From contig CAKZQF010000042.1 in the NCBI GenBank assembly GCA_937139475.1, forward strand, positions 35,004-99,003: a DNA stretch of 64,000 nucleotides, in the 5' to 3' direction. Shown piece by piece: positions 28,559 to 37,665 of this stretch. How positions within the stretch are numbered: the first letter of the stretch is position 1; each line of letters begins with the position of its first letter. A program made the position numbers and the translations under genes. Below the pieces are notes generated by a model. The model was given only the letters and a program-made list of their open reading frames with translations. It had not been told where the DNA came from and ran no database searches. The DNA comes from an uncultured Gammaproteobacteria bacterium (GTDB lineage: Bacteria > Pseudomonadota > Gammaproteobacteria > Enterobacterales > Psychrobiaceae).

Positions 28559-29968
28559 ATGCCTAAACTGGACCCAGGCTACCTGAATAAAAATGGCAAA
28601 GCACTCATGCTATTAGAGTGCATTATTATATTTACCTCGATGGTAATGATGATGTCGCTTAACTCTTTTATTACTGGGGTTTCTTTAGCTACCCAGCAGG
28701 GCATGCTAAATACGATTTATACCGCTATGACCGTTACTTGTATTGCACAGGTTATGGGGCTGTCCCTTGGCTTGTATAGCCGTCAATTACGAGAAAGGTT
28801 CTTTGGTATTGTGCAACGTGTTGTGGTGAGCTTTTTAATTGCATTTCTTTTGCCGCTAATATTTATTAATTGGATTGGTATTGATTCCATAAGTCTGAGC
28901 TCGTTATTTTTTGCCGTTACCATGAGCTGTACCTTAATCATTTCTTTAAGATTTCAGTTAATTGACTTTGTTATCTGTCATTTGTCAAAAAAACGTTTGT
29001 TGGTATTAGGGGCAGGCACAAGGGCTTCAGTGATTGAGAAACGCATGCGCAGAGCTGTTGACCAATTACATTTTGAGATTACTGGTTTTATCAAGGTGAA
29101 GGGAGACGAGCCTGGCAAGATTTGTGACAGCAAAATTGTTGAAAACGATTTGCCTATTGATCAATATGTTGCAAAAAACAGAATAGAACAAATTGTTATA
29201 GCTTGCGATGAGCGTCGAGATAACCTTGCCTTTGAGGAGATTGCAAAGTGTAAATTAAACGGTGTAAAAATCATTGATATTTTGGAGTTTGTTGAAAACG
29301 AAACTGATCAATTGGCGATCGAATTGATGTACCCCGGTTGGGTTTTATATTCTCAGCCATTTCAAGCTCCCTCTCCGTTTGAAGCGGTGATGTTGCAATT
29401 GTTTAATAGCGCCCTAGCAATACTCATTGGTTTAATTACATGGCCTGCTGTGTTAATTGCAGCCATTGCGATTAAGTTAGAGGATGGCATAAGTGCACCA
29501 GTATTTTATCATCAAAGTAGAGTTGGCTTAAATTCTCAACCTTTTGAGATCTATAAATTACGTAGTATGAATACTGATGCCGAAAAGCACGGTGCAGTGT
29601 GGGCTGCAGCTAATGATAACCGCACAACCAAAGTTGGGCGGATTTTACGCAAATACAGAATTGATGAGATCCCTCAACTTTACAATGTAATAAAAGGAGA
29701 TATGGGGTTTGTTGGTCCGCGCCCAGAGCGCCCTGAGTTTGTAGATAAGCTCTCTGTTTCTATTCCTTTTTATAATGAAAGACATCAGGTTAAGCCGGGG
29801 GTAACGGGGTGGGCGCAGTTGAGTTATTCCTATGGTGCTAGTGAGTCCGACGCGTTAGATAAGCTACAGTTTGATCTTTACTATGTAAAAAATAGAAGCT
29901 ATCTATTTGATCTACTGATTATATTGCGCACCATTGAAGTTGTAATTTTTTCCAAAGGAAGTCGCTAA
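28559..29968 (+). CDS. XrtA-system undecaprenyl-phosphate sugar phosphotransferase
   Basis: A 469-residue polyprenyl glycosylphosphotransferase that starts repeat-unit synthesis by placing a sugar-1-phosphate on undecaprenyl phosphate. Four N-terminal helices (about 15-120) and a CoA-binding-like domain (LLVLGAGTRASV near 145) precede a helix at about 280-305. The C-terminal catalytic domain carries PVFYHQSRVGLNSQPFEIYK, LRKYRIDEIPQLYNVIKGDM and VGPRPERPEF. The motif set matches the EpsB-type proteins of XrtA loci. First gene of the plus-strand arm. Confidence 0.93.
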   Translation: MPKLDPGYLNKNGKALMLLECIIIFTSMVMMMSLNSFITGVSLATQQGMLNTIYTAMTVTCIAQVMGLSLGLYSRQLRERFFGIVQRVVVSFLIAFLLPLIFINWIGIDSISLSSLFFAVTMSCTLIISLRFQLIDFVICHLSKKRLLVLGAGTRASVIEKRMRRAVDQLHFEITGFIKVKGDEPGKICDSKIVENDLPIDQYVAKNRIEQIVIACDERRDNLAFEEIAKCKLNGVKIIDILEFVENETDQLAIELMYPGWVLYSQPFQAPSPFEAVMLQLFNSALAILIGLITWPAVLIAAIAIKLEDGISAPVFYHQSRVGLNSQPFEIYKLRSMNTDAEKHGAVWAAANDNRTTKVGRILRKYRIDEIPQLYNVIKGDMGFVGPRPERPEFVDKLSVSIPFYNERHQVKPGVTGWAQLSYSYGASESDALDKLQFDLYYVKNRSYLFDLLIILRTIEVVIFSKGSR

Positions 29969-29999
29969 TTGTGGATTTTATCAAGGATGTTTTGAGCAA

Positions 30000-30007
30000 G
30001 GGGGGGG
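30000..30007 (+). repeat. Eight-guanine run directly before the deacetylase start
   Basis: AAG followed by seven more guanines, then C and the GTG start at 30009. The run takes the place of the ribosome-binding site and leaves almost no spacer, so small length changes could alter translation. Confidence 0.9.
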
Positions 30008-30008
30008 C

Positions 30009-30857
30009 GTGAAAAAAATAATTACTAATGCAATGAGTGTCGATGTAGAAGATTATTTTCAAGTATCAGCATTATCAAGTAAATTCCCCCAAAAATCCTG
30101 GGGCTCTCAACAGTTAAGGGTCGAAATAGGAACTCATAAATTACTAAATTTATTTGAGCACCATAACATTAAGGGGACATTTTTTGCATTGGGCTGGATT
30201 GCAGAAAAGTGCCCTGGTTTAATCAAGGCGATAATTGATGGTGGTCATGAATTGGCCTGTCATGGCAACCTCCATCAGCGGGTTACTGACTTAAACAAGC
30301 AACAGTTTGCTGAGGACCTATATCGGGCTAAGTCAACGCTGGAGCAACTCTCTGGAGCAGGTATTATTGGCTATCGTGCGCCAAGCTTTTCAATCAATGA
30401 AACTAACCTCTGGGCATTTGATGTGATGAAAGAGTTAGGTATTGAATATAGTTCCAGTACTTACCCGATTAAACATGACCATTATGGAGTACCGGACTGG
30501 CCTAGGGGGCCTTATCAGGTGCTAGATGGACTAATCGAAATACCTTTAACAACGATGGTTAAATTTGGTCGCAGCTTTCCTATTGCTGGTGGTGGTTATT
30601 TTAGGCTTTTGCCTTATGCGCTTAGTCGATGGGCATTGCGGAGTTTTCATGAAAAAGAACAGCGTAGTAGTGTCTTTTATGTTCACCCCTGGGAGTTGGA
30701 CGAATATCAGCCAGTGGTACAAGATATCGGCTTGAAAACAAGGTTTAGGCATTATGTTAATTTGCATAAGGTTGAGCCCCGTTTGAGCCGTTTATTGAGC
30801 GATTTTAATTGGTCAACAATGAAGGACGTTTATTTAAACGACCCAAAGTTGGATTGA
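30009..30857 (+). CDS. XrtA-system polysaccharide deacetylase
   Basis: A 282-residue NodB-type deacetylase. The opening ITNAMSVDVEDYFQVSA is typical of the PEP-CTERM group and holds the metal-binding Asp in DVEDYF. HELACHGNLHQR supplies the His ligands, and IGYRAPSFSI is motif 3. FYVHPWELD is the late His motif. The chosen start is GTG at 30009 because it preserves the family's N-terminus; an internal ATG at 30030 (MSVDVEDY) is possible. No signal peptide, so action on a cytoplasmic lipid-linked intermediate is likely. Confidence 0.9.
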   Translation: MKKIITNAMSVDVEDYFQVSALSSKFPQKSWGSQQLRVEIGTHKLLNLFEHHNIKGTFFALGWIAEKCPGLIKAIIDGGHELACHGNLHQRVTDLNKQQFAEDLYRAKSTLEQLSGAGIIGYRAPSFSINETNLWAFDVMKELGIEYSSSTYPIKHDHYGVPDWPRGPYQVLDGLIEIPLTTMVKFGRSFPIAGGGYFRLLPYALSRWALRSFHEKEQRSSVFYVHPWELDEYQPVVQDIGLKTRFRHYVNLHKVEPRLSRLLSDFNWSTMKDVYLNDPKLD

Positions 30858-30868
30858 TAGGGTGAAAT

Positions 30869-31909
30869 ATGACAATGGAAGTTAGACGCCTACAGCCGGG
30901 ATCTTTTGACGCTTGGGATGATTATGTCAATCGGCATGAGCAAGGGACCTTTTATCATTTGTCTGGTTGGCAAGAGGTTATTGATAGTACCTATGCTCAT
31001 CCCTGCTATTTTTCCTATGTTGTTGAAGATGACAAAATCACCGCTGTCCTGCCGTTGGTTCAAGTTAAGAGCAAGTTGTTTGGAAACACCCTGATTTCAA
31101 CGCCATTTTGCATTCAAGGTGGGATCCTGGCAGATCATTCATCGGCCTATCAAATGCTAGTAGAGCATGCCAAAAGCTTGGCGAAGCAGCTTGAGGTTAG
31201 TTATGTTGAATTTAGAAGTGAAGCGGATAAATCATTGGCACTTGGCTTGGTCTGCCCAAAAGAACAATTGAGTGTTGTCTTTGGCTGCGAATTAGCGTCA
31301 CAACCCGCCAAAATTCTTGCAAATGTAAAGAAGAAACAGCGCGCCGTAATTCGTCAGTCGTTGAACAATAACCTTAGATATCAGATCGAAGATGATGTAA
31401 CTAACCTCTATAAAATCTACTCTTACAGTGTTAGAAACTTAGGCACTCCGGTATTCTCGAAGCGATTATTTCAACGGCTACTGGCTGTATTCCCAACTCA
31501 ATGCGAAATCTTAACCGTATTTCATGAGGAAAAGCCTGTATCCAGCGTGATGAGCTTCTATTATAAAGGTAAGGTGCTCCCTCATTTTGGCGGCGGCGTG
31601 CATGATGCAAGAGCGCTTAAAAGCAACGATTATATGTATTATCAGCTGATGTGCCATGGTGCCCAAAAAGGCTGTGACTATTTTGATTTTGGACGGAGTA
31701 AAGTTGATAGTGGCGCCTATAATTATAAGAAGCACTGGGGAATGCAAGCATCGCCTGCTGGTAATCATTACTATCTCAACCTAGCAAAAGATACCCCAAC
31801 TCTAAACGTCAATAACCCTAAATATGCTTTAGCAATAAAGTTATGGAAAAAGCTTCCACTGCCAGTTAGTCAATTGCTTGGGCCACAATTATCAAAATAC
31901 TTGGGATAA
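30869..31909 (+). CDS. FemAB-like XrtA/PEP-CTERM-associated protein (GNAT fold)
   Basis: A 346-residue protein with the FemAB/GNAT-type arrangement: an N-terminal FYHLSGWQEVIDSTY block, SYVVEDDKITAVLPLVQVKS, and a C-terminal acetyltransferase_6 region (YMYYQLMCHGAQKGCDYFDF, GRSKVDSGAYNYKKHWG). FemAB proteins transfer amino acids or acyl groups. Its acceptor in exopolysaccharide loci is unknown. It begins 11 bases after the deacetylase and ends four bases before xrtA. Confidence 0.9.
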   Translation: MTMEVRRLQPGSFDAWDDYVNRHEQGTFYHLSGWQEVIDSTYAHPCYFSYVVEDDKITAVLPLVQVKSKLFGNTLISTPFCIQGGILADHSSAYQMLVEHAKSLAKQLEVSYVEFRSEADKSLALGLVCPKEQLSVVFGCELASQPAKILANVKKKQRAVIRQSLNNNLRYQIEDDVTNLYKIYSYSVRNLGTPVFSKRLFQRLLAVFPTQCEILTVFHEEKPVSSVMSFYYKGKVLPHFGGGVHDARALKSNDYMYYQLMCHGAQKGCDYFDFGRSKVDSGAYNYKKHWGMQASPAGNHYYLNLAKDTPTLNVNNPKYALAIKLWKKLPLPVSQLLGPQLSKYLG

Positions 31910-31913
31910 TTTT

Positions 31914-33440
31914 ATGACATTAGAAACACAAAGTATCCCTCAATCTCAAGAGACCAACACGCTTCCATACTGGCCTAACATGGCCATCATGTTGGCTGTT
32001 ATCGCACTATGGTTGGGGCTTTTTTTCAACCAAGTCTCTGGGGCCGCTGAGATTTGGCTGAATTCGGATACTTATGCACATGGCTTATTTATCTTACCGC
32101 TTAGTGCTTGGTTGTTCTGGCGGCGTAAGGAGGTTTTTTTCGCCCTCAAAGCAAAACCTAGTTATCTTGGTGCACTAACGACCGTTGTTGTGACACTTGT
32201 CTGGCTGATGGCTCAGTTAATGGAAATTAATTCCTTAACTCATTTAACCAGTTTTATGTTGCTCTCATGTTTGTTGTGGTTATTTTTAGGGGATGAGTTT
32301 CTAAAACGCTTCAAATTTCCCCTCGCTTATATATTATTCTGTGCTCCCTTTGGTAATAGCCTTATCCCGTACCTGCAAGTGATAACAGCTAAATTCACTG
32401 TTTATTTCCTTGAGCTTTCACAAATACCTGTTTTTTACGAAGGGCTTTATATCACCGTGCCAACAGGTGTATTTGAAGTGGCGGTGGCTTGCTCGGGAAT
32501 TCGTTACCTTATCGCCAGTTTTGCGATTGGCTCACTCTATGCGCACTTGTCGTATTCTCACTGGGGTAAAAAATTGGCTTTTACTGCCTTTGCAATTGTT
32601 TTCCCTATTATTGCAAATGGTATCAGGGCTTATTTAATCATTTTAATCGCCTATTTATCCGATATGAAATATGCAACCGGCGTTGACCATCTGGTTTATG
32701 GTTGGGTGTTTTTCGGAGTTGTGATTTATTTAATGTTTTTGATAGGAAATATCTGGGCTGACAGCGATAAAGAGCAGGATAGTCCCAAGGCATCACTAAG
32801 CGATGAGAGCATCTCCAAACGACGTTTTGTTGTCACAGGGATTGGTGTGTTGTTTGTCATGTTTGCTGTTTTCCAGTCGCTTAACTTAGAACAAATTAAT
32901 AGTCCTGAAGCACCGTCCATGGCAGCGCCACAACAGATTACTTTGCATAGAGAGAATGACGAAAAAAGTTGGGGGGTGAAGTTTGACCATGCACTTAACG
33001 TATATCACGGGTTGTCACCTGAAGGCATTGAGGCATTTCAAGCTAAATTTGCCCACAAGCAATCAAAGGGCAAGCTAATCACTTCGACAAACCAATTGTT
33101 TAATCAAGATGCTTGGAGTGTAAAAACTGCCAAGATTGGCAGTCAGAAAGTGTCCAACCAAATCATAAACTATGCCGAATATGTGATAGTAAGGACGGAT
33201 GGAAGAGAGCGTATCGTGCGTTATTGGTATCGAGTTAATGAGCAATATTTCGCCAAAAAATGGCAGGTTAAAATTGCTCAGGCGATGGCCCAGATTCTTA
33301 ATAATGGGCGCTACGGTACGATTAATGCGCTCTCTATTGAGTTCACTAATTTTGGTGATGGACAAGCGGCCGCTCAAGCGAAACTTGATCAGTGGATGAT
33401 TAGTAATTGGTCAGTTTTTAACGGGGTATTAAATGAATGA
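31914..33440 (+). CDS. xrtA: Exosortase A fused to an EpsI-type domain
   Basis: A 508-residue membrane protein from the ATG at 31914; the frame is open further upstream from a TTG but that overlaps the FemAB gene. About eight helices occupy residues 20-290. The catalytic triad of exosortases is present: Cys193 in VACSGIRYL, Arg238 in NGIRAYL and His259 in VDHLVYGW. After a final helix near 305-320 comes a periplasmic EpsI/DUF3485-like domain (about 340-508). XrtA cleaves PEP-CTERM proteins at the inner membrane. The last eight bases overlap the next glycosyltransferase gene (ATGAATGA). Confidence 0.94.
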   Translation: MTLETQSIPQSQETNTLPYWPNMAIMLAVIALWLGLFFNQVSGAAEIWLNSDTYAHGLFILPLSAWLFWRRKEVFFALKAKPSYLGALTTVVVTLVWLMAQLMEINSLTHLTSFMLLSCLLWLFLGDEFLKRFKFPLAYILFCAPFGNSLIPYLQVITAKFTVYFLELSQIPVFYEGLYITVPTGVFEVAVACSGIRYLIASFAIGSLYAHLSYSHWGKKLAFTAFAIVFPIIANGIRAYLIILIAYLSDMKYATGVDHLVYGWVFFGVVIYLMFLIGNIWADSDKEQDSPKASLSDESISKRRFVVTGIGVLFVMFAVFQSLNLEQINSPEAPSMAAPQQITLHRENDEKSWGVKFDHALNVYHGLSPEGIEAFQAKFAHKQSKGKLITSTNQLFNQDAWSVKTAKIGSQKVSNQIINYAEYVIVRTDGRERIVRYWYRVNEQYFAKKWQVKIAQAMAQILNNGRYGTINALSIEFTNFGDGQAAAQAKLDQWMISNWSVFNGVLNE

Positions 33441-34539
33441 TCAGCGCCTTCATGTGATGCATATACTCCATCGGTTTGCCATGGGAGGGTTAGAGAATGG
33501 GCTGGTTAATCTTATTAATCGATTACCGAATGAGAGGTTTTGTCATACGATTGTGTGTCTCACCGATTTTGACGCAGACTTTGCACAACGGCTTAATAAC
33601 ACAGACGTAAATATTATTAGTTTACATAAGCCATCAGGTCGCAGTCTTAAATACTTAATCGCACTGCGCCAGTTAATGAGGGATAAAAGGCCGCATATTG
33701 TACATAGCCGGGGACTGGCGGCATTAGAGGCACAACTTGCCAGTGTACTCTTGCCGATCAGGCGTATTCATGGGGAACATGGTTGGGATAGTGCATCGGC
33801 AAAACACAATAAAAAGTATCAGTTGTTACGTAAGTTGCTTAGCCCTTTGATAAATGGCTTTGTTGTGCTGTCAAAAGAGGGGGATGAATACCTTCGTGAT
33901 GGCATTGGCATTAACCCAAACAAAATAAACCTAATTTGTAATGGTGTTGATACTGATAAGTTTGTACCGACAGCTAAAGGACTTACAGATAAACTGATAA
34001 TAACAACGGTTGGTCGCCTGGCAAGTGTTAAGAATCAGCAATTACTGATTGAGGCAATGGCCAAGCTTGTCCATCATAAACAACTACATAATATCGAGTT
34101 GCGAATAGTTGGGGAAGGCGAGTGTCGAGACGTTTTAGAAGAAAAAATAACCCAATTAAAGCTTAGCTCCCATTGTTTCCTGCTGGGGGAGCGAGATGAT
34201 GTCTCTGCATTGCTGGTGCAATCGGACCTTTTTGTTTTGCCAAGTTTTGCGGAAGGAATCTCAAATACAATATTAGAGTCAATGGCTTGTGGTATTCCTG
34301 TGGTGGCATCAAGTGTTGGAGGCAATGTTGAATTAGTTGCTGACGGCCTCACTGGCGCTCTTTTTGAAAGTGATAATGTTGATTCGCTTGTCAATGCGTT
34401 GCTCCCTTATCTCGAGCGGCCAAGCTTACGCCAATCTCATGGCAACAATGCACGTCAGCGAGGGGTGCAAAATTTTAGCTTAAATAAAATGGTAGATTGC
34501 TATCAGCAGCTATACTTTAGGATAAATACTGCAATTTAA
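33433..34539 (+). CDS. XrtA-system glycosyltransferase family 4 (TIGR03088-like)
   Basis: A 368-residue GT-B enzyme. The N-terminal acceptor domain opens HVMHILHRFAMGGLENGLVN, the characteristic start of this XrtA subgroup. The donor domain shows TVGRLASVKNQ, and the nucleotide-sugar signature lies in FAEGISNTILESMACGIPVV, with both conserved Glu residues. No membrane segment. It is probably one of the transferases that build the repeat unit on the cytoplasmic face. It overlaps xrtA by eight bases. Confidence 0.92.
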   Translation: MNDQRLHVMHILHRFAMGGLENGLVNLINRLPNERFCHTIVCLTDFDADFAQRLNNTDVNIISLHKPSGRSLKYLIALRQLMRDKRPHIVHSRGLAALEAQLASVLLPIRRIHGEHGWDSASAKHNKKYQLLRKLLSPLINGFVVLSKEGDEYLRDGIGINPNKINLICNGVDTDKFVPTAKGLTDKLIITTVGRLASVKNQQLLIEAMAKLVHHKQLHNIELRIVGEGECRDVLEEKITQLKLSSHCFLLGERDDVSALLVQSDLFVLPSFAEGISNTILESMACGIPVVASSVGGNVELVADGLTGALFESDNVDSLVNALLPYLERPSLRQSHGNNARQRGVQNFSLNKMVDCYQQLYFRINTAI

Positions 34540-34550
34540 CAGGATGTAAT

Positions 34551-36443
34551 ATGTGCGGAATTGCTGGCATTTTTAATGTCGCTAACAAAGTTCAAATACC
34601 ACCTCAACTACTTAAATCAATGAATAACAGTCAGAGCCACCGTGGTCCTGACGATGATGGTGTGTTTTTGGCGCCTGGTGTGGGGCTGGCTCATCGGCGA
34701 CTGTCGATTATTGATCTTGCCGGCGGTCATCAGCCGATGTTTAATCAACAGGGCAGCATTGGAATAGTATTTAACGGTGAGATTTATAATTACCAGGAGT
34801 TGGCTAAAGAGCTTCAGGGCTTAGGTCACCAGTTTTCAACAATAGGAGACACGGAAACTATCATCTACGCATGGGCACAGTGGGGGCCGGCGTGTGTTGA
34901 GCGCTTACGAGGGATGTTTGCCTTTGCTATTTGGGACCAAGAGCAAGACTTATTGTTTATTGCCAGGGATAGGTTAGGTATCAAACCCTTTTATTATTCA
35001 TTGCTCGATGATGGACAATTTATCTTTGGCTCCGAGCTCAAAGTTTTAAAACAGCATCCACAATGTTCGCGTGAGATAGACCCTAAAGCTGTCGAAGATT
35101 ACTTCACCTTTGGTTACATACCAGAACCGAAATCGATTTTTAAACAAGTCAAAAAGCTCGAACCAGGCCATACCCTGACGGTTCGCTTTGGCCAAGAGCT
35201 TGCACAGCCCATTCAATATTGGGATGTTAGTTTCACCCCGCAAACTGAGCATGGCCAGCAAAGCCAAAAGCAATTAATTGACCGACTAAAAGAGGCGGTT
35301 GATGTGCGCTTAGTATCTGAAGTCCCGCTTGGCTCTTTTTTATCCGGTGGTGTTGACTCATCAGCCGTTGTTGCGCTGATGTCGCAATTAAATGATAAAC
35401 CAGTTAATGCCTGTTCTATTGGCTTTGATATTGATGATTTTAATGAAACGGATTATGCAAAATCAGTCGCTCAGCGTTATGACGCTGATCATAATGTGAA
35501 AATTGTTGATAGTGATGATTTTGCACTGATTGACGAGTTAGCCAAGCTCTATGATGAGCCCTACGCAGACAGTTCTGCCTTACCTACCTATCGCCTCTGC
35601 GAAATGGCTAAAGAAAAAGTGACCGTGGCGCTGTCGGGGGATGGTGCTGATGAGCTCATTGCTGGCTACCGTCGATACCAATGGCATCTAAAGGAACAAA
35701 AGGTCCGCAATCTATTACCATTAGCACTTCGTAAACCCGTGTTTGGCACCTTAGGGAAACTCTACCCTAAGTTAGATTGGGCGCCTAAATTCCTCCGTGC
35801 TAAAACTACCTTTCAGTCGATGGCTTTTGATTGGGTTGATGGTTATCACAACAGTATGTCTATTTTGCGTAATGATGAGCGTAGTAAGCTGTTTAGCCGT
35901 GCGTTTAAGCAGCAGCTAAATGGCTATAGTAGTGTGGAAGTATTCCAAGGGCACGCAAAAAAAGCACAGGACTTTGATGAATTGGGTAAGGTGCAATATC
36001 TTGATATGAAAACCTACCTCGTTGGGGACATTTTAACGAAAGTAGACCGTGCAAGCATGGCGCACAGCCTAGAGGTTCGCGTGCCCATACTCGACCACCA
36101 TTTTGTGGAGTGGGCCACCACGCTACCGGCCACAATGCGTATTGAAAAGGGGGAGGGGAAGAGTGTGTTTAAAAAGTCGCTTGAGCCTCACCTACCCCAT
36201 GATGTGCTATACCGTAAGAAAATGGGATTTAGCATTCCGTTGGCCCAGTGGTTTCGAGGTCCGTTAAAAGAAAAAGTAAGCCAAGGGTTGCTTTCAACGC
36301 ACATGAGTCAAAGTGGCATCTTTAATTCAAAGACTCTTCACTGGCTGATTAACAGTCATATGGATGGCACGCGAGACAATAGCGCATCACTTTGGACTTT
36401 ATTGATGTTTGAGCGATTTTTGGCTAATGAGGTCGGCTCATGA
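34551..36443 (+). CDS. XrtA-system amidotransferase, asparagine synthase-like
   Basis: A 630-residue two-domain enzyme. The N-terminal class II glutaminase starts MCGIAGIF, with Cys2 as nucleophile, and contains SHRGPDDDG and FNGEIYN. The synthetase domain has the ATP pyrophosphatase loop SFLSGGVDSSAVVALM, the ALSGDGADELIAGY block and the late KVDRASMAHSLEVRVP region. In XrtA loci this family is assumed to amidate a sugar acid of the polymer rather than make free asparagine; that is an inference from context. It overlaps the next gene by four bases (ATGA). Confidence 0.92.
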   Translation: MCGIAGIFNVANKVQIPPQLLKSMNNSQSHRGPDDDGVFLAPGVGLAHRRLSIIDLAGGHQPMFNQQGSIGIVFNGEIYNYQELAKELQGLGHQFSTIGDTETIIYAWAQWGPACVERLRGMFAFAIWDQEQDLLFIARDRLGIKPFYYSLLDDGQFIFGSELKVLKQHPQCSREIDPKAVEDYFTFGYIPEPKSIFKQVKKLEPGHTLTVRFGQELAQPIQYWDVSFTPQTEHGQQSQKQLIDRLKEAVDVRLVSEVPLGSFLSGGVDSSAVVALMSQLNDKPVNACSIGFDIDDFNETDYAKSVAQRYDADHNVKIVDSDDFALIDELAKLYDEPYADSSALPTYRLCEMAKEKVTVALSGDGADELIAGYRRYQWHLKEQKVRNLLPLALRKPVFGTLGKLYPKLDWAPKFLRAKTTFQSMAFDWVDGYHNSMSILRNDERSKLFSRAFKQQLNGYSSVEVFQGHAKKAQDFDELGKVQYLDMKTYLVGDILTKVDRASMAHSLEVRVPILDHHFVEWATTLPATMRIEKGEGKSVFKKSLEPHLPHDVLYRKKMGFSIPLAQWFRGPLKEKVSQGLLSTHMSQSGIFNSKTLHWLINSHMDGTRDNSASLWTLLMFERFLANEVGS

Positions 36444-37657
36444 ATATACTTTACATTTGTCATCGGTTCCCTTTTCCTGCGAAAGATGGCAGTCGAGTGA
36501 GATCATTTAATATTATCAATCATTTTCGGCAACAGGGCCATAAAGTATGGGTGAGCTCTGTTGCCCGAAATAAGCAAGAAGCTCAACAAGGTCAGGGAAT
36601 AAAGGACTATTGTTATGACTATCGCATGGCAAGAACTTATGAGTGGTTTCAAAAAGCGCGGATGGTATCGCGCCTCTTTACCGCTGAACCTTCGAGTATG
36701 GGCTACTTTTATTCTCCAGAAATGAAAAGTCAGATTAAACAATTGCTTAGCGAGCAAAGGTTTGACTTGATTTATGTCCACTGCTCGTCGGTGGCGCATT
36801 ATGTTAGTCATGTTAGTCATATTCCCAAGATTTTAGACTTTGTTGATATGGACTCTCAAAAGTGGCTTAGCTTTACCCAATTTAAGCCATTTCCTATTAA
36901 GTGGGGGTATTGGCTTGAGGGAGTAAAGTTACAACGGGCTGAACGCCAATTAAGTGAGCGCTTTGACTTATGTACCACCATTACCCGCTCTGAATGTGAC
37001 ACGTTAGAAAGCTTTGGAAAAGGCAGTACTAATGACTGGTTTTCAAACGGTGTCGATAGTGAGTACTTCATTCCCGGTAAGAACGCCTATCAAGCCCATG
37101 TGGTTTCATTTATTGGGCGAATGGATTACTACCCTAATGAGCAAGCAGTAAGTTATTTTTGCCATGAGATCTTGCCATTACTTCGTCAAAAAATCGCCAA
37201 TGCAGAATTTGTCATTATTGGTGCTTACCCTAGCGATGAAGTAAAAAAACTCGCTCTACTTCCGGGGGTAACTGTTACAGGTTTTGTTGATGATGTGCGG
37301 GATTATGTGCGCAATAGCGCAGTGATGGTTGCCCCATTGAGTATCGCCCGAGGGACCCAAAATAAGATATTAGAAGCAATGGCGCTTGGTGTACCTGTGG
37401 TGACTAGTGAACTAGGCGCACGCGGTATCGATGGTGATCCGGGAAAAGATTTTATCGTGGCCAATACGCCACAACAATATTGTGAACAGCTCTTTGCGCT
37501 AATGAGTGATGCCACACTACGCCACCATTTGTCACTACAGGGGCGGGCACGCATAGAAAATAATTACAGTTGGTCCTATGTGCTGCGACGTTTAGATGCA
37601 TTGGTTAATGCCACTGTTGAAACTGAATCAGCGCAATCATCGGCAATAAAATCATAG
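36440..37657 (+). CDS. XrtA-system glycosyltransferase (TIGR03087-like)
   Basis: A 405-residue GT-B enzyme opening NILYICHRFPFPAKDGSR, the typical start of this XrtA-associated group. The donor half contains FIGRMDYYPNEQAVSYF and the signature NKILEAMALGVPVVTS, with one conserved Glu before the usual Ala-Leu-Gly-Pro-type turn. Soluble, with no signal peptide. It shares an ATGA overlap with the amidotransferase and is followed eight bases later by another transferase. Confidence 0.92.
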   Translation: MNILYICHRFPFPAKDGSRVRSFNIINHFRQQGHKVWVSSVARNKQEAQQGQGIKDYCYDYRMARTYEWFQKARMVSRLFTAEPSSMGYFYSPEMKSQIKQLLSEQRFDLIYVHCSSVAHYVSHVSHIPKILDFVDMDSQKWLSFTQFKPFPIKWGYWLEGVKLQRAERQLSERFDLCTTITRSECDTLESFGKGSTNDWFSNGVDSEYFIPGKNAYQAHVVSFIGRMDYYPNEQAVSYFCHEILPLLRQKIANAEFVIIGAYPSDEVKKLALLPGVTVTGFVDDVRDYVRNSAVMVAPLSIARGTQNKILEAMALGVPVVTSELGARGIDGDPGKDFIVANTPQQYCEQLFALMSDATLRHHLSLQGRARIENNYSWSYVLRRLDALVNATVETESAQSSAIKS

Positions 37658-37665
37658 GATAGTTA

